A stretch of DNA of 64,000 nucleotides from Ligilactobacillus ubinensis (GTDB taxonomy: Bacteria; Bacillota; Bacilli; Lactobacillales; Lactobacillaceae), in the NCBI RefSeq assembly GCF_024160875.1, contig NZ_JAIULA010000001.1:1-64000 (forward strand). The letters are read 5' to 3'. The notes below the pieces were generated by a model. That model had not been told where the DNA came from, made no database searches, and saw only the letters and a program-made list of their open reading frames with translations. This document shows, piece by piece, positions 54,472 through 63,539 of this stretch. Each line of letters opens with the position of its first letter. Position 1 is the stretch's first letter. The position numbers were made by a program, and so were the translations under genes.

Positions 54472-54633
54472 TCATAGTGGTGCCCATGTCTTGATTTTAT
54501 CTCTAACATTAAATAAATCAGCAAATTGAATTAACTGGTTAATGCTTTTTTGCTTGAGCTGCTCATAGGTAGGTATTACTTGCGGAATAGTTTTTGCTGG
54601 AAAAGCAATTTCAAAAGCTATTGAGGAAAAGGT
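54472..54633 (-). pseudogene. Unrecognised coding remnant
   Basis: A minus-strand frame without start codon reads IPQVIPTYEQLKQKSINQLI and FADLFNVRDKIKTWAPL before its stop at 54472. It looks like protein sequence, but I do not recognise it. Confidence 0.25.
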
Positions 54634-54701
54634 TTACAGTAATTATGCTGTTTTTCAAAAACGTTTAAAGCAATGATTCAAGCTTAAATTGATAAGTAAA
54701 G

Positions 54702-55310
54702 CTAAGTTAGTGTTGTTATCATACAAATAACAACACAAAAAACTACAATGTTTATGGATTCAATATAATATAACAAGACCAACGTCTTTTTTTCAAGCTG
54801 CGATGCGAGTAAATTATCAAATTGTTGCATGGTTAGAGCGATAGTGTCATCTAACATAGGAAGACCTGAATTCTTGAAAGCATGTTCTAGACTAAATAGA
54901 TATTGCTGTTTTTTTAAGTAATATATATATAGCGCTATAAGAAGTATGTAGATGAAATAACCAATCGGAATTACCTCTACTGGAAAAGTTTTGGTATCAA
55001 TATCAAAAAAAGTGAACAATGGTAATGTAAAAAATAAAATGGCAGATATAGCTCCTAAAATTCGTGTTATTATTACAGGAATAGGGGTAGGATATACTAT
55101 TTTGAGCATTGTCTTCATTTGCCGCTTATTTAGTAAAGGTTTTTCTTCACTATCCTGAGGCACATATTCGTCTAAGAAAGTGATAAATAATTTTCCGTTT
55201 TTTTTTATTTTTTTTAGTACACCTCGATACTGAACAGAAAGTCTGCCGGCATTAGTAAGAGCAGCCAATGAGATAACAAGTAACGCTATAGCTAGATAAA
55301 GATTGTTCAA
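54702..55310 (-). CDS. Diverged four-helix membrane protein relative
   Basis: The protein is about 202 residues from TTG 55310, which has GGAG placed as in the 32408 gene. It has one N-terminal helix (2-19), a charged segment (residues 20-70), two central helices and a C-terminal helix. FSLEHAFKNSGLPMLDDTIALTMQQFD corresponds in position and pattern to FSLEKRFVNSSYQIKNDDFLLIQKFD of its relative (parts only are compared). It seems intact, and so may be functional although its recombinase partner is decayed. Function unknown. Confidence 0.55.
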   Translation of the reverse strand: MNNLYLAIALLVISLAALTNAGRLSVQYRGVLKKIKKNGKLFITFLDEYVPQDSEEKPLLNKRQMKTMLKIVYPTPIPVIITRILGAISAILFFTLPLFTFFDIDTKTFPVEVIPIGYFIYILLIALYIYYLKKQQYLFSLEHAFKNSGLPMLDDTIALTMQQFDNLLASQLEKKTLVLLYYIESINIVVFCVVICMITTLT

Positions 55311-55380
55311 AAAACCAGCTCCAATAATATTTTTTTCCAAGTATACCAAATAAAAATGATTATATAAACAATTGCAATTC

Positions 55381-55457
55381 TTTCTGGCAATCTGTCTCTT
55401 TATGAGATAAGTGTTGCCATTTTTTTAATGACTCACAAGCTTCCTTATAATATAGTT
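55381..55457 (-). pseudogene. Serine recombinase 3' remnant 2
   Basis: On the minus strand GGAAGCTTGTGAGTC, then CTCATAAAGAGACAG and ATTGCCAGAA match the intact recombinase region around 32215-32290. It sits upstream of the diverged membrane-protein gene, making a third recombinase/membrane-protein pair. Confidence 0.55.
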
Positions 55458-55940
55458 CTTCTAATATCAATTTTAGCCATTTTTCAATGTACTTTTGAAT
55501 TACTTATATGCAACTAATAATACAACTTCTAATAGATATCATTATGATGATTATGCAACCATTTATTTACATAATATCATCGTAAAATGTTACGTTCTGT
55601 AAATATAGGTTTTCTTATCGTTAATCTGTAGTATTGCAAAGCAAAAAAGAGGTGTATAATTATGAAATTTTACTTTAACGATTAACTAGCTGCGACTGGG
55701 CGATTATTGATGCTTACACCATAGTTTTTTGAATAATAAATCGCAATGATAAATTAAGCGCACAATCGTCGTATGATGGATAAAAATATCGTGATTATGG
55801 AATATTTATATCACATCACGATAACTTAAACGGAGCCCAAATAACTTTTAGCACATTATAGAAGTGGAATATAAATTTGACATTATTATTAATAAAGTGC
55901 AATAGTAAAATTCAAAAAATGAAGTAATGGAAGTGTAAAA
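55458..55940. other. Gap with a hairpin and possible gene debris
   Basis: TATCGTGAT (55788-55796) and ATCACGATA (55815-55823) form a perfect 9-bp stem. AGAGGTG followed by a seven-codon frame (near 55662-55685) looks like a start region whose gene is lost. Nothing else is evident. Confidence 0.35.
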
Positions 55941-56531
55941 ATGGAACTACATATTGACCCTATATCTACCACAGCATCTAGAATTGAAGGCCTACAAGTA
56001 ATTAATGCTAAAATGGTAACTGATGATAGAGGAACTGTCCGAGAGCTCTATCGTCAGAGTAGTTATTCCAATTTTCTACCTAACACCGTTTCTGCGTGGG
56101 GACAAGTGAACTTAACGCGAACAAACCGTGGAGCAGTTCGTGGTCTCCATGGTGAGGCAATGTCAAAACTGGTTACGGTTGCTTTTGGATCCGCTTTTGG
56201 TGTTTATGTGGATACAAGACCTAACAGTAAAACGAGAGGCGCAGTTGTAACAGTGCATCTCACACCGGGAATTCAGGTTTTTGTTCCTCAAGGAGTGTGC
56301 AATGGATTTCAGGCACTCGATGATAATACTGAATATCTGTACTTTTTTGACAACGAGTGGGTTCCAGGAATGCCAGGAATAGCATTATGTCCTTTGGATT
56401 CTGAGCTTGATATTGCCTGGCCAATCCATATTGATCCAAATAACCTTGAACAAATATCTGCAAAAGATGCCAGTGCGCCTAACCTAAAAGACATAGTTAA
56501 TTCTTATTTTCAGAAAAAGTCCAATGACTAA
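55941..56531 (+). CDS. RmlC-like dTDP-sugar 3,5-epimerase family protein
   Basis: The 196-residue cupin protein shows VTDDRGTVRELYRQ, the catalytic-histidine motif GAVRGLHGEAM, VYVDTRPNSKT, and VPQGVCNGFQAL, all characteristic of dTDP-4-dehydrorhamnose 3,5-epimerases. The usual lysine and tyrosine positions (KLV; EYLYF) are also present. No other rhamnose-pathway gene is near. Its base composition is visibly richer in G and C than the AT-rich surroundings, suggesting recent transfer. Its role alone is unclear. Confidence 0.8.
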   Translation: MELHIDPISTTASRIEGLQVINAKMVTDDRGTVRELYRQSSYSNFLPNTVSAWGQVNLTRTNRGAVRGLHGEAMSKLVTVAFGSAFGVYVDTRPNSKTRGAVVTVHLTPGIQVFVPQGVCNGFQALDDNTEYLYFFDNEWVPGMPGIALCPLDSELDIAWPIHIDPNNLEQISAKDASAPNLKDIVNSYFQKKSND

Positions 56532-56758
56532 CTTATTAGAAATGTAAAATCAGCCATTTTTTTAGGCTTGAATTGTCGGATTAGGTGTAATACTATATCA
56601 AAATAAACTTCATATAGTAGCCTTCAATAAAAACATAGGACAGAAAATACTCCATACGCATGACTCTGTATATGGCTCACTATTGATCCAGATTAAATGG
56701 AGAACGCAAGGGCTTTCAATGCTGAAGAAGAGATTAGAACATATATGGAGATTCTACT

Positions 56759-57025
56759 ATGAAACTTGAATTTACTAACCAGCAACAGTTTTTGGTTAAA
56801 ATCAAAAGAATGTCTAAGAAAAGAAACATTACGTCACAGATTATGCTTCAAGGGATTTGTGATATTGGATTACCAGAAGATAGCATCATATTATCAATTG
56901 TTAAAAATGGCAACCGTCAAGAAATCGTGTATATACCGAATTTATATTTAAAACTAAAAAAAGAAAATCAATCCGTAAATGAATTGATTTTCTTCAATTA
57001 TCTTCAGCAATACTTGTTGATTTAG
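56759..57025 (+). CDS. Small protein, possible AbiEii-like N-terminal fragment
   Basis: The 88-residue product begins FTNQQQFLVKIKRMSKKRNI and TSQIMLQ, resembling the first 40 residues of AbiEii/AbiGii nucleotidyltransferase toxins (NAMQLKAKIKxLAKEKNIxxQxLLQ). The nucleotidyltransferase core is missing and the rest is not recognised, so it could be a remnant or an unrelated orphan. The ATG lacks a good ribosome site. Confidence 0.3.
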   Translation: MKLEFTNQQQFLVKIKRMSKKRNITSQIMLQGICDIGLPEDSIILSIVKNGNRQEIVYIPNLYLKLKKENQSVNELIFFNYLQQYLLI

Positions 57026-57222
57026 AGCCCTTTATATTTACCTGCTTTTCCCCCTATTTTCTGCACTAATCTAACAATAAATAGAACCAGAGCAAGTCCA
57101 ATAAAAAGGAAACCAATCCTATAATTTTCTATTCTTAAGAAAATTCCAACTATTAGCATAATAAAAGCCATTTTCCCATATTTCCCCCTTTTTCTGTACA
57201 AACTATATTCCTTTTTCTCCAT
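57022..57222 (-). CDS. Small two-helix membrane protein
   Basis: The 66-residue protein has two hydrophobic helices (about 17-30 and 36-53) and basic ends. There is no clear ribosome site or family. It converges on the small gene at 56759 with a four-base overlap. Confidence 0.35.
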   Translation of the reverse strand: MEKKEYSLYRKRGKYGKMAFIMLIVGIFLRIENYRIGFLFIGLALVLFIVRLVQKIGGKAGKYKGL

Positions 57223-57794
57223 TAAGCTTTCGTGTGTACCTTTTCAATTACTCCATTTTTCATAATATATATTAAAGCTGCATTTTAAATAGTTTATGAT
57301 CTATGAGTAATTATTATTTTTGTACATTTTTGTTTATTTCTTCTGCAAACTTTATCGCAATTTCGGACTAATTTCAACTCTAAATTCTATATTCTTCATT
57401 CGGATGGTAAACTTTTTCAGACTTTAGCTTGGTTCTTGTAAAAAAATGATATCTAAATTTAAATTTTCTCAACTTGTACAAAGTATAGTTCATTATAATG
57501 ATTAACAATCATTATAATAGTCAGTTATTAGAATAGATTATTTCAATAGTTAACTGCTAGCTATAATACTGACCAAATAGCACAAATATTACGGACGGAC
57601 TCAATATTTAAATTATTAACTGGTTTGGTACAACTCGCCGCATAGCCTTTTTTGTCTAATAATTATGAAGTACTGTAATTTGGTATCTCACTCTTTTGTT
57701 TTTATACTATTTTTTGATATAACTTATTCACGGATTAATAGTGTTTATACCAACAAAAAGGTTGTTTAGGCAAAAGATTCAATGAATAGTTAAA
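57223..57794. other. Intergenic stretch with one perfect palindrome
   Basis: ATTATAATGATT (57492-57503) and AATCATTATAAT (57507-57518) are perfect 12-bp inverted repeats with a 3-base centre. I see no coding region in these 572 bases. Confidence 0.4.
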
Positions 57795-58949
57795 CTATAA
57801 CTTTATAATCGAGTGGGTATCAATTGATTTCTGGGCAGCTAGGGCTAACTTAGCAACAATGGTGCTTGTGGTTAGATTTGATAAAGGCTGTTTACCTGAT
57901 TTTATTGATTGAATGAAATCTTCCAATTGCTCTTCATCACCAGCTTCCATTTTCAGTTCTAAATGTTTATTTTTATAAATGAACTCATCTCTTCTTACGC
58001 GATCATAAATCCTAATTTCGTTGGAACTATCATCAAAACGAAGTTCTCCTTTAGAGCCAAAAATTGTAAATTCACGTTTGTAATATGCATCAAACAGACA
58101 AAGCTGATATGATAGTTGAACACCGTTTTTATATTCAACGCCTACTGTTTGATGATCATCTATATCAATTTCATTATTGAAAACACAGCTGTCTGGCCAA
58201 CTATCTGACCAGCAGATATTTTTTTCGAATTTAAGATTCGCAATACTTTCTTCACATTCTTTACTAATGGAGCAAGTTGAACAGTGGAGGGTATCTGGTA
58301 CCTCATGACCAAATTTTTTAAGAGCTCCTGCTTTTCCCATGGTAGATAAGTTTCCAAAAGCAAAAACAGAGATTGGATAGGAATCAGCATACCAATTAGC
58401 CAAATCAAGTGAGTGCGTTGCTTTTTGTAATAGAATACTTGTTGCTTGTTTTCTGGTCCTGTGCCAGTCGTGGAAGAAAGCATATCCACCATATGGAATA
58501 TGATCTATAATATTTATCATTAAAACATCACCAATGATACCTTGTGATAAAAACTCCTTAACTTTATTGAAAGAGCGTGCATATCGTAAAACATAACCAA
58601 TTTCAACAGTATTATTATAATCTTTTAGTTTACTACATAAGTCATCTAAACTATCGTTAGTTATCTCTAGTGGCTTTTCACATAAAATATGTTTCTTTTT
58701 TTGGGCTGCTGCTAAAATAATCTCTCGATGGGTGTTATCAGGTGTGGCAATAAATACAGCATCTATTTCAGGATTGTTAACAATGTCATGGTAGTTAGTT
58801 GTGTGACTTATACCAGGGAATTTATCAAAATTGTTTTTTTTATAATCGCATACGGCTTCAATGGTGCATTCTTTATGTGACTTAATGATACTTGTTGCGT
58901 ATTTGAATCCTCTGTTTCCTAAGCCAATAATCCCAAATTTAATGGTCAT
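57795..58949 (-). CDS. Gfo/Idh/MocA-family oxidoreductase A
   Basis: The 384-residue protein has the Rossmann opening KFGIIGLGNRGFKY, the substrate-site motif CEKPLEI (conserved Glu-Lys-Pro) and the C-terminal beta-domain starting about residue 125. An unusual cysteine cluster, CSTCSISKECEE around residues 225-240, could bind metal. It is transcribed leftward with the AraC regulator gene, which it overlaps by 11 bases. It probably oxidises or reduces a sugar or glycoside with NAD(P). Confidence 0.83.
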   Translation of the reverse strand: MTIKFGIIGLGNRGFKYATSIIKSHKECTIEAVCDYKKNNFDKFPGISHTTNYHDIVNNPEIDAVFIATPDNTHREIILAAAQKKKHILCEKPLEITNDSLDDLCSKLKDYNNTVEIGYVLRYARSFNKVKEFLSQGIIGDVLMINIIDHIPYGGYAFFHDWHRTRKQATSILLQKATHSLDLANWYADSYPISVFAFGNLSTMGKAGALKKFGHEVPDTLHCSTCSISKECEESIANLKFEKNICWSDSWPDSCVFNNEIDIDDHQTVGVEYKNGVQLSYQLCLFDAYYKREFTIFGSKGELRFDDSSNEIRIYDRVRRDEFIYKNKHLELKMEAGDEEQLEDFIQSIKSGKQPLSNLTTSTIVAKLALAAQKSIDTHSIIKL

Positions 58950-59892
58950 AATTTTCTCCCCTTAATTGATTGATGGCATTTTCCACCAATGTATTTTCTT
59001 CGTTCTCAATTGATTTTGAATATTCACTTGGTGACATTCCTGTACATTGTTTAAATGCATAAGAAAAATGGTGTATTGAATTAAAAGCTAATAAATCAGC
59101 AATTTGTGTGAAATTTAAGTTACCTTCTCTGACTAGTCGCTTTGATAACTCTATTTTTAATAATTTGAAATATTGCATTAACCCTATGCCAGTGGTTTGT
59201 TTAAATATTTTTTGTAGTTTTGATTTATTCAAAAAAAACTTTTCGGAAAAGTCATCTAAACTCAATTTTTTTTCTAATGAATCAAGCATAAAGTCTATGA
59301 TTGCTGCAACTTGCTCATCTGAGTAACGCATATTCAATAGATTTTCGTTTGTCTTGTTCTTATTAGAAGAAAAAAATGTACTTAATATCAGTAATAATAA
59401 TTCCTTTAGTTTAGTATAGATGCTATCAATTTTTAGGTAAGTTTCAATGTTTTGAATATAGTTGCTTGGAACATCAAGATATCCAAAATGATTAAATGTC
59501 GTATGAACTAGGTTAAGATAATCTCGAATAATCTGTTGCATTTGTGAAGTCGCTTTAATTTGTACGTTTTCTAATGTGTGTATAATTGGCGAATCAGTTG
59601 TAAAGGTCACAACTAAAACATTGGATGCTTGAACACCATTAGAGCCGATTTCATGAAATTCATTTGGTTTATGAAAAATTATTTCTTCTGTATCTAAGAT
59701 GATTTTTTTACCATTCACATAAACTTCTATAGGGCCGCGGTCTACATAAACCATTTCCCAGAAGTCATGACGTTCACCAGGAAAATGATAGTTTTTCGAA
59801 AATTCAAAATAATACGTAGTAATAATCGAGTTTATTTTAAGAACGCTTTCATAATTTTGCTTGATTATCTTTTTATCAAAACTTGTTGGCAT
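58939..59892 (-). CDS. AraC-family transcriptional regulator
   Basis: The 317-residue regulator has an N-terminal cupin-like domain (YHFPGERHDFWEMVYVDRG, HKPNEFHEIGS) and a C-terminal double HTH (LSLDDFSEKFFLNKSKLQKIFK and FTQIADLLAFNSIHHFSYAFKQ, ending GMSPSEYSKS). It likely senses a sugar and activates the divergent and its own operon. AAAGGAG precedes the ATG at 59892. Confidence 0.88.
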   Translation of the reverse strand: MPTSFDKKIIKQNYESVLKINSIITTYYFEFSKNYHFPGERHDFWEMVYVDRGPIEVYVNGKKIILDTEEIIFHKPNEFHEIGSNGVQASNVLVVTFTTDSPIIHTLENVQIKATSQMQQIIRDYLNLVHTTFNHFGYLDVPSNYIQNIETYLKIDSIYTKLKELLLLILSTFFSSNKNKTNENLLNMRYSDEQVAAIIDFMLDSLEKKLSLDDFSEKFFLNKSKLQKIFKQTTGIGLMQYFKLLKIELSKRLVREGNLNFTQIADLLAFNSIHHFSYAFKQCTGMSPSEYSKSIENEENTLVENAINQLRGENYDH

Positions 59893-59967
59893 ATGATTAG
59901 TGCTCCTTTTCTATAGTTAAGTTAGAACATTATTACTTGTTAAGCAAGTCTTTTTCTTTTTTTTGTA

Positions 59968-59980
59968 AGAAACCGTTTCA
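59968..59980. promoter_or_regulatory. cre-like site
   Basis: AGAAACCGTTTCA is one base off the palindromic catabolite-response core TGAAACCGTTTCA. It lies in the divergent gap between the AraC gene and the rightward cluster, so CcpA control is plausible. Confidence 0.55.
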
Positions 59981-60068
59981 TTTTTATAAATATTAATTTC
60001 TCTTTTTAGTATATTCTTTTTTTAAAGAGATAAAAACTCTTTGAAATATGAATATGGGAGGGATTACC

Positions 60069-60518
60069 ATTTTTAAAGAAAAAATAATTCAGCTTTGTCA
60101 GCAAAGAGAGATAGACAATATTGATTTTATTCGAATGACTTATTTGTTTCCTGAAGGAACCCCTAACGAAATAGACGAATACTTAAATGCTTTAGTGCAG
60201 TCAGCCTTTTCGATTTATCAAACTGTTACAAAAGCACAGGTCGAATTTAAGGATTTAAAAATTCTGAAAAATGAGAAAGCCTCTTTATTGCTAGGAGTGA
60301 TAGGCAAAGATTGCTTTATAAATTTAAGTGTAGCAACATACTATGGAACGCAAAATCATAACCTACACATAGAAATTAGTAGTAACCAAGGACTAATTGA
60401 GTTTGACCCTGAAAATGATAAGGCTTTCACTGGGCCAAATGAATTATTTGATTATTTTGAAGGGACAAAAACAAATAAGTTATGTATGCATGATTTTATT
60501 AAGGCAGTAAGGGAGTGA
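60069..60518 (+). CDS. Protein of unknown function, Gfo/Idh C-domain-like, doubtful start
   Basis: The frame is open from ATG 60048 (156 codons), but GGGAGGG (60056-60062) lies inside it and is correctly spaced only for ATT at 60069. The ATGs at 60048 and 60054 have no ribosome site. The product includes NLHIEISSNQGLIEFDPEND, which resembles the beta-sheet end of Gfo/Idh/MocA C-terminal domains, without the Rossmann domain. It precedes the next oxidoreductase by eight bases, so it may be a partner subunit. Confidence 0.5.
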   Translation: MFKEKIIQLCQQREIDNIDFIRMTYLFPEGTPNEIDEYLNALVQSAFSIYQTVTKAQVEFKDLKILKNEKASLLLGVIGKDCFINLSVATYYGTQNHNLHIEISSNQGLIEFDPENDKAFTGPNELFDYFEGTKTNKLCMHDFIKAVRE

Positions 60519-60525
60519 TTAGATT

Positions 60526-61500
60526 TTGAAGATAGGTATTTTGGGTATAGCACATATGCACGTGAACAGTTATGTTGATATTTTAAAAAAACAAGGAGTT
60601 AAAATTGTAGGGGTATATGATCATAATGAAGTAGCGGGAAATAACTTTTGTCAGCAAGAAGGATTGGAATTTTATCCATCGCTAGAAGAATTATTAAATC
60701 TTGATTTTGATGCAGTCTTGATTTGCTCAGAAAATGTCTATCATAAAGAATTATCTTTGAAAGCTTGTTCGGCAAAAAAACACATTTTAGTTGAAAAACC
60801 GATGGCATTGAATTCCAAAGATTGTCTAGAAATGATTGTAGCAGCAAAAAAAGAGAATGTTCAACTAATGGTTGCCCATCCAGTTCGTTTTTCCAAACCG
60901 GTAAGGGATTTAAAGAAAATCGTAGATAAAAAAATGTTAGGATGTGTTATTTCAATCAATACATCAAATCATGGGAAAAATCCTGGTGGCTGGTTTATTA
61001 ATCCAGTTCTTTCAGGAGGTGGTGCATTAATTGACCATACGGTGCATATTTTGGATACTATCAATTATTTATTTGGATTATCGCCAAAATATGTAAGCGC
61101 TTTTTATAAAAAAAGCGATCCTTCCTTGCAAGTTGAAGATAGTGGGTTGGTGGGTATTAGTTTTTCGGATGGTGTTATTTTATCTCTAGATACTTCATGG
61201 AATCGGCCGAAAAGTTATCCAGTTTGGGGAGATGCTGTTTTAGAAGTTGTTTTCGAAAAGGGTTATGTAATCATTGATGGTTTTGGTAGAAAGATGAAAT
61301 TTTTTGATAATCAATCAATGGAAATCTCTGAAGTGTTTTATGAAGAAGATATGGATAGTTTAATGATTGACGGATTCATAGAAGCAATTAAAAACAATAC
61401 AGCTGTTCCAGTGACAGGAGAAGATGGGTTATATACAGTAAAAATCGCTGAAACTGCATTAAAATCAGCGACGCAGCAAAGAACAATTCCAATAAATTAA
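60526..61500 (+). CDS. Gfo/Idh/MocA-family oxidoreductase B
   Basis: The 324-residue protein starts at TTG 60526 with GGGAGTGA upstream. The Rossmann opening is KIGILGIAHMHVNSY (a variant of GxGxxG with His, known in some members), the active-site motif is VEKPMALNSKD, and HGKNPGGWFINPVLSGGGALIDHTVH (shown in part: GGGALIDHTVHILD) carries the catalytic His-Asp. It is part of the rightward cluster. Confidence 0.83.
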   Translation: MKIGILGIAHMHVNSYVDILKKQGVKIVGVYDHNEVAGNNFCQQEGLEFYPSLEELLNLDFDAVLICSENVYHKELSLKACSAKKHILVEKPMALNSKDCLEMIVAAKKENVQLMVAHPVRFSKPVRDLKKIVDKKMLGCVISINTSNHGKNPGGWFINPVLSGGGALIDHTVHILDTINYLFGLSPKYVSAFYKKSDPSLQVEDSGLVGISFSDGVILSLDTSWNRPKSYPVWGDAVLEVVFEKGYVIIDGFGRKMKFFDNQSMEISEVFYEEDMDSLMIDGFIEAIKNNTAVPVTGEDGLYTVKIAETALKSATQQRTIPIN

Positions 61501-61513
61501 ATGAGGTGTATTT

Positions 61514-62380
61514 ATGAAAAAAGGAATGAACGTTTGGTCGTTGCCAGAAACATTATCGTTAGAACAACAATTTTCTATTACTAAAAAGGCAGGCTTTGAT
61601 TCAATTGAATTAAATGTCACTGAAGAAAGTCTATCCGCTAGTACTGTGATTACCAGTGATTTAGGATTATCTGAAAAAAAAGATCTTATTTTAAATACTT
61701 CACAAGAGCAATTAGATAGGATTAAGTCATTGGCTAAAAGTTATAATCTGACAATCGAAAGTTTATCCACTGCGCTACATTGGCAATATCCTTTAACCTC
61801 AAAAAATACTGAAATCCAGAGTAAGGGAATCTTAATAGCCAAAAAAATGATTGACTATTGTGCATTTTTTGGTGGAAAAACGGTTTTGATTGTTCCAGGG
61901 ATAGTTACCGCAGATCAAGGGTATGATCAATGCTATGCATTAGCTAAGAAAAACATACGGTTATTAGGGGAATATGCAGCAACAAAAAAAATTGAAATAG
62001 GTATCGAAAATGTTTGGAACAAGTTTTTACTGTCTCCGTTAGAATTTAGGAATTTTATTGATGAAATTGACAATGAATATGTTGGGGCATATTTTGATAT
62101 TGGAAATGTTTTACAGTATGGCTATCCAGAACAATGGATTGATATATTGGGCACTAGGATAAAAAAAGTTCACGTCAAAGACTTTAAGACAAGCATCGGA
62201 AGCATTCAAGGATTCACTTCTTTGTTACAAGGTGATGTCAATTGGAAAAAGTGTGTGCGCAATCTGAAAAAAATTGGTTATGATGGACCACTTACATGTG
62301 AGCTAGAACCATATAAAATAAATGGTGAGCAGTTAGCAGTAGATACAGCAGCAGCACTTGATTATATTATAGATTTATAA
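61514..62380 (+). CDS. Sugar phosphate isomerase/epimerase-like TIM barrel
   Basis: The 288-residue protein is of the AP-endonuclease-2/xylose-isomerase-like superfamily. GFDSIELNVTEE, IGIENVWNKFLLSP, AYFDIGNVLQYG and VHVKDFKTS show the metal-binding Glu, Asp and His positions, and LTCELEP closes the barrel. GAGGTG precedes the ATG. Next to Gfo/Idh enzymes it could isomerise or cleave a keto-sugar intermediate. Confidence 0.83.
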   Translation: MKKGMNVWSLPETLSLEQQFSITKKAGFDSIELNVTEESLSASTVITSDLGLSEKKDLILNTSQEQLDRIKSLAKSYNLTIESLSTALHWQYPLTSKNTEIQSKGILIAKKMIDYCAFFGGKTVLIVPGIVTADQGYDQCYALAKKNIRLLGEYAATKKIEIGIENVWNKFLLSPLEFRNFIDEIDNEYVGAYFDIGNVLQYGYPEQWIDILGTRIKKVHVKDFKTSIGSIQGFTSLLQGDVNWKKCVRNLKKIGYDGPLTCELEPYKINGEQLAVDTAAALDYIIDL

Positions 62381-62399
62381 AATTGGAGGAAAAATAATT

Positions 62400-63428
62400 A
62401 TGTTAAAAGTTGGATTAGTTGGTTTAGGCTTTATGGGAAGCTCTCATTTAAGTGTTTATAAGCAGTTGATGGATGAAGGATACCCAGTTAAATTAGTAGC
62501 AATCTGTGATGTAAATGAAGAAAAAAGAACTGGTAAATTAACACAAGGAAATATTGATGTTAGTGATAAGAGTATTGATTTTACAGAATTTTCTTTTTAT
62601 ACAAATATGGAGGAAATGATTGAGAATGAAGAACTTGATTATGTAGATATTTGTTTGCCAACATACTTGCATGCACCATATGCAATTAAAGCTATGGAAA
62701 AAGGCTTACATGTATTTTGTGAAAAACCAATGGCTATAAGTACGAAAGCTTGTCAAGAAATGATTGATGCACGAAATAAATATAATCGCTATTTAATGAT
62801 TGGTCAAACATTAAGATTCTTTCCATCTTACCAATATATTAAAAAAATTATTGATGACAAGACTTATGGCGAGTTAAATGAAGTAGCGCTATTTCGTGGA
62901 GGAACTACACCGCTTTGGTCTTGGGATAATTGGTTACTTGATAAAGAACGTTCGGGTGGATGTTTATTAGATCAACATATTCATGATGTAGATACAATCA
63001 ATTGGTTGCTTGGCACACCTAAAGCTGTCTATACAAATGGGAAAGTATATTTTGATGGTAGTGGCTATGATATGGTATCAACGAATTATATTTTTGATAA
63101 TAAAGTTGTTAATGCGCAGGATAACTGGACAATTAATAATGATGATTTTGGATTTGAAATGCGTTTTCGTTTTTCTTTTAAGAAAGGTACAATCATTTTA
63201 GAAAATGGGAAACTAACAGATTATCCCAATAATAAAAAGAGTTTTGCACCACAAATTGATGAGAGAAGTGGATATTATTTAGAAATCAAGCATTTTGCAC
63301 AATCTATTTTAGACGATGTAGACCCACAATTAGCTTGTCCTTTGGAAAGTACAATGGAGACAATTCGCATTGCTGAAGCAGAAATTGTATCAGCTGATAC
63401 TAATAAAATTAATTTTCTAGATAAGTAA
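62400..63428 (+). CDS. Gfo/Idh/MocA-family oxidoreductase C
   Basis: The 342-residue protein has the opening KVGLVGLGFMGSSHLSVYK, the active-site motif CEKPMAISTKACQ and SGGCLLDQHIHDVDTINWLLG with the catalytic Asp-His pair. GGAGG precedes the ATG. It is the third such enzyme in the cluster; the three differ considerably, so they may act at different steps. Confidence 0.87.
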   Translation: MLKVGLVGLGFMGSSHLSVYKQLMDEGYPVKLVAICDVNEEKRTGKLTQGNIDVSDKSIDFTEFSFYTNMEEMIENEELDYVDICLPTYLHAPYAIKAMEKGLHVFCEKPMAISTKACQEMIDARNKYNRYLMIGQTLRFFPSYQYIKKIIDDKTYGELNEVALFRGGTTPLWSWDNWLLDKERSGGCLLDQHIHDVDTINWLLGTPKAVYTNGKVYFDGSGYDMVSTNYIFDNKVVNAQDNWTINNDDFGFEMRFRFSFKKGTIILENGKLTDYPNNKKSFAPQIDERSGYYLEIKHFAQSILDDVDPQLACPLESTMETIRIAEAEIVSADTNKINFLDK

Positions 63429-63539
63429 TTTAATATAGGCATGCAAGTAATGTCTATAATCAAAAAGCTTTTGGCTTATTTAGATTATAAGGGGGTGAAG
63501 GTAATCAATCTTTTGAAAAGGGATTGATTATCACAGATT

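Noticed and set aside
57642-57672. Another recombinase remnant (minus strand ATTATTAGACAAAAAAGGC)
   Set aside because: It resembles the remnant at 54349-54470 over about 30 bases only, with A-rich content; too weak to list.
63494-63526. Ten-codon frame with AAGGGGGTG as a leader peptide of the MBL gene
   Set aside because: It is very short and no hairpin covering the MBL start was found.
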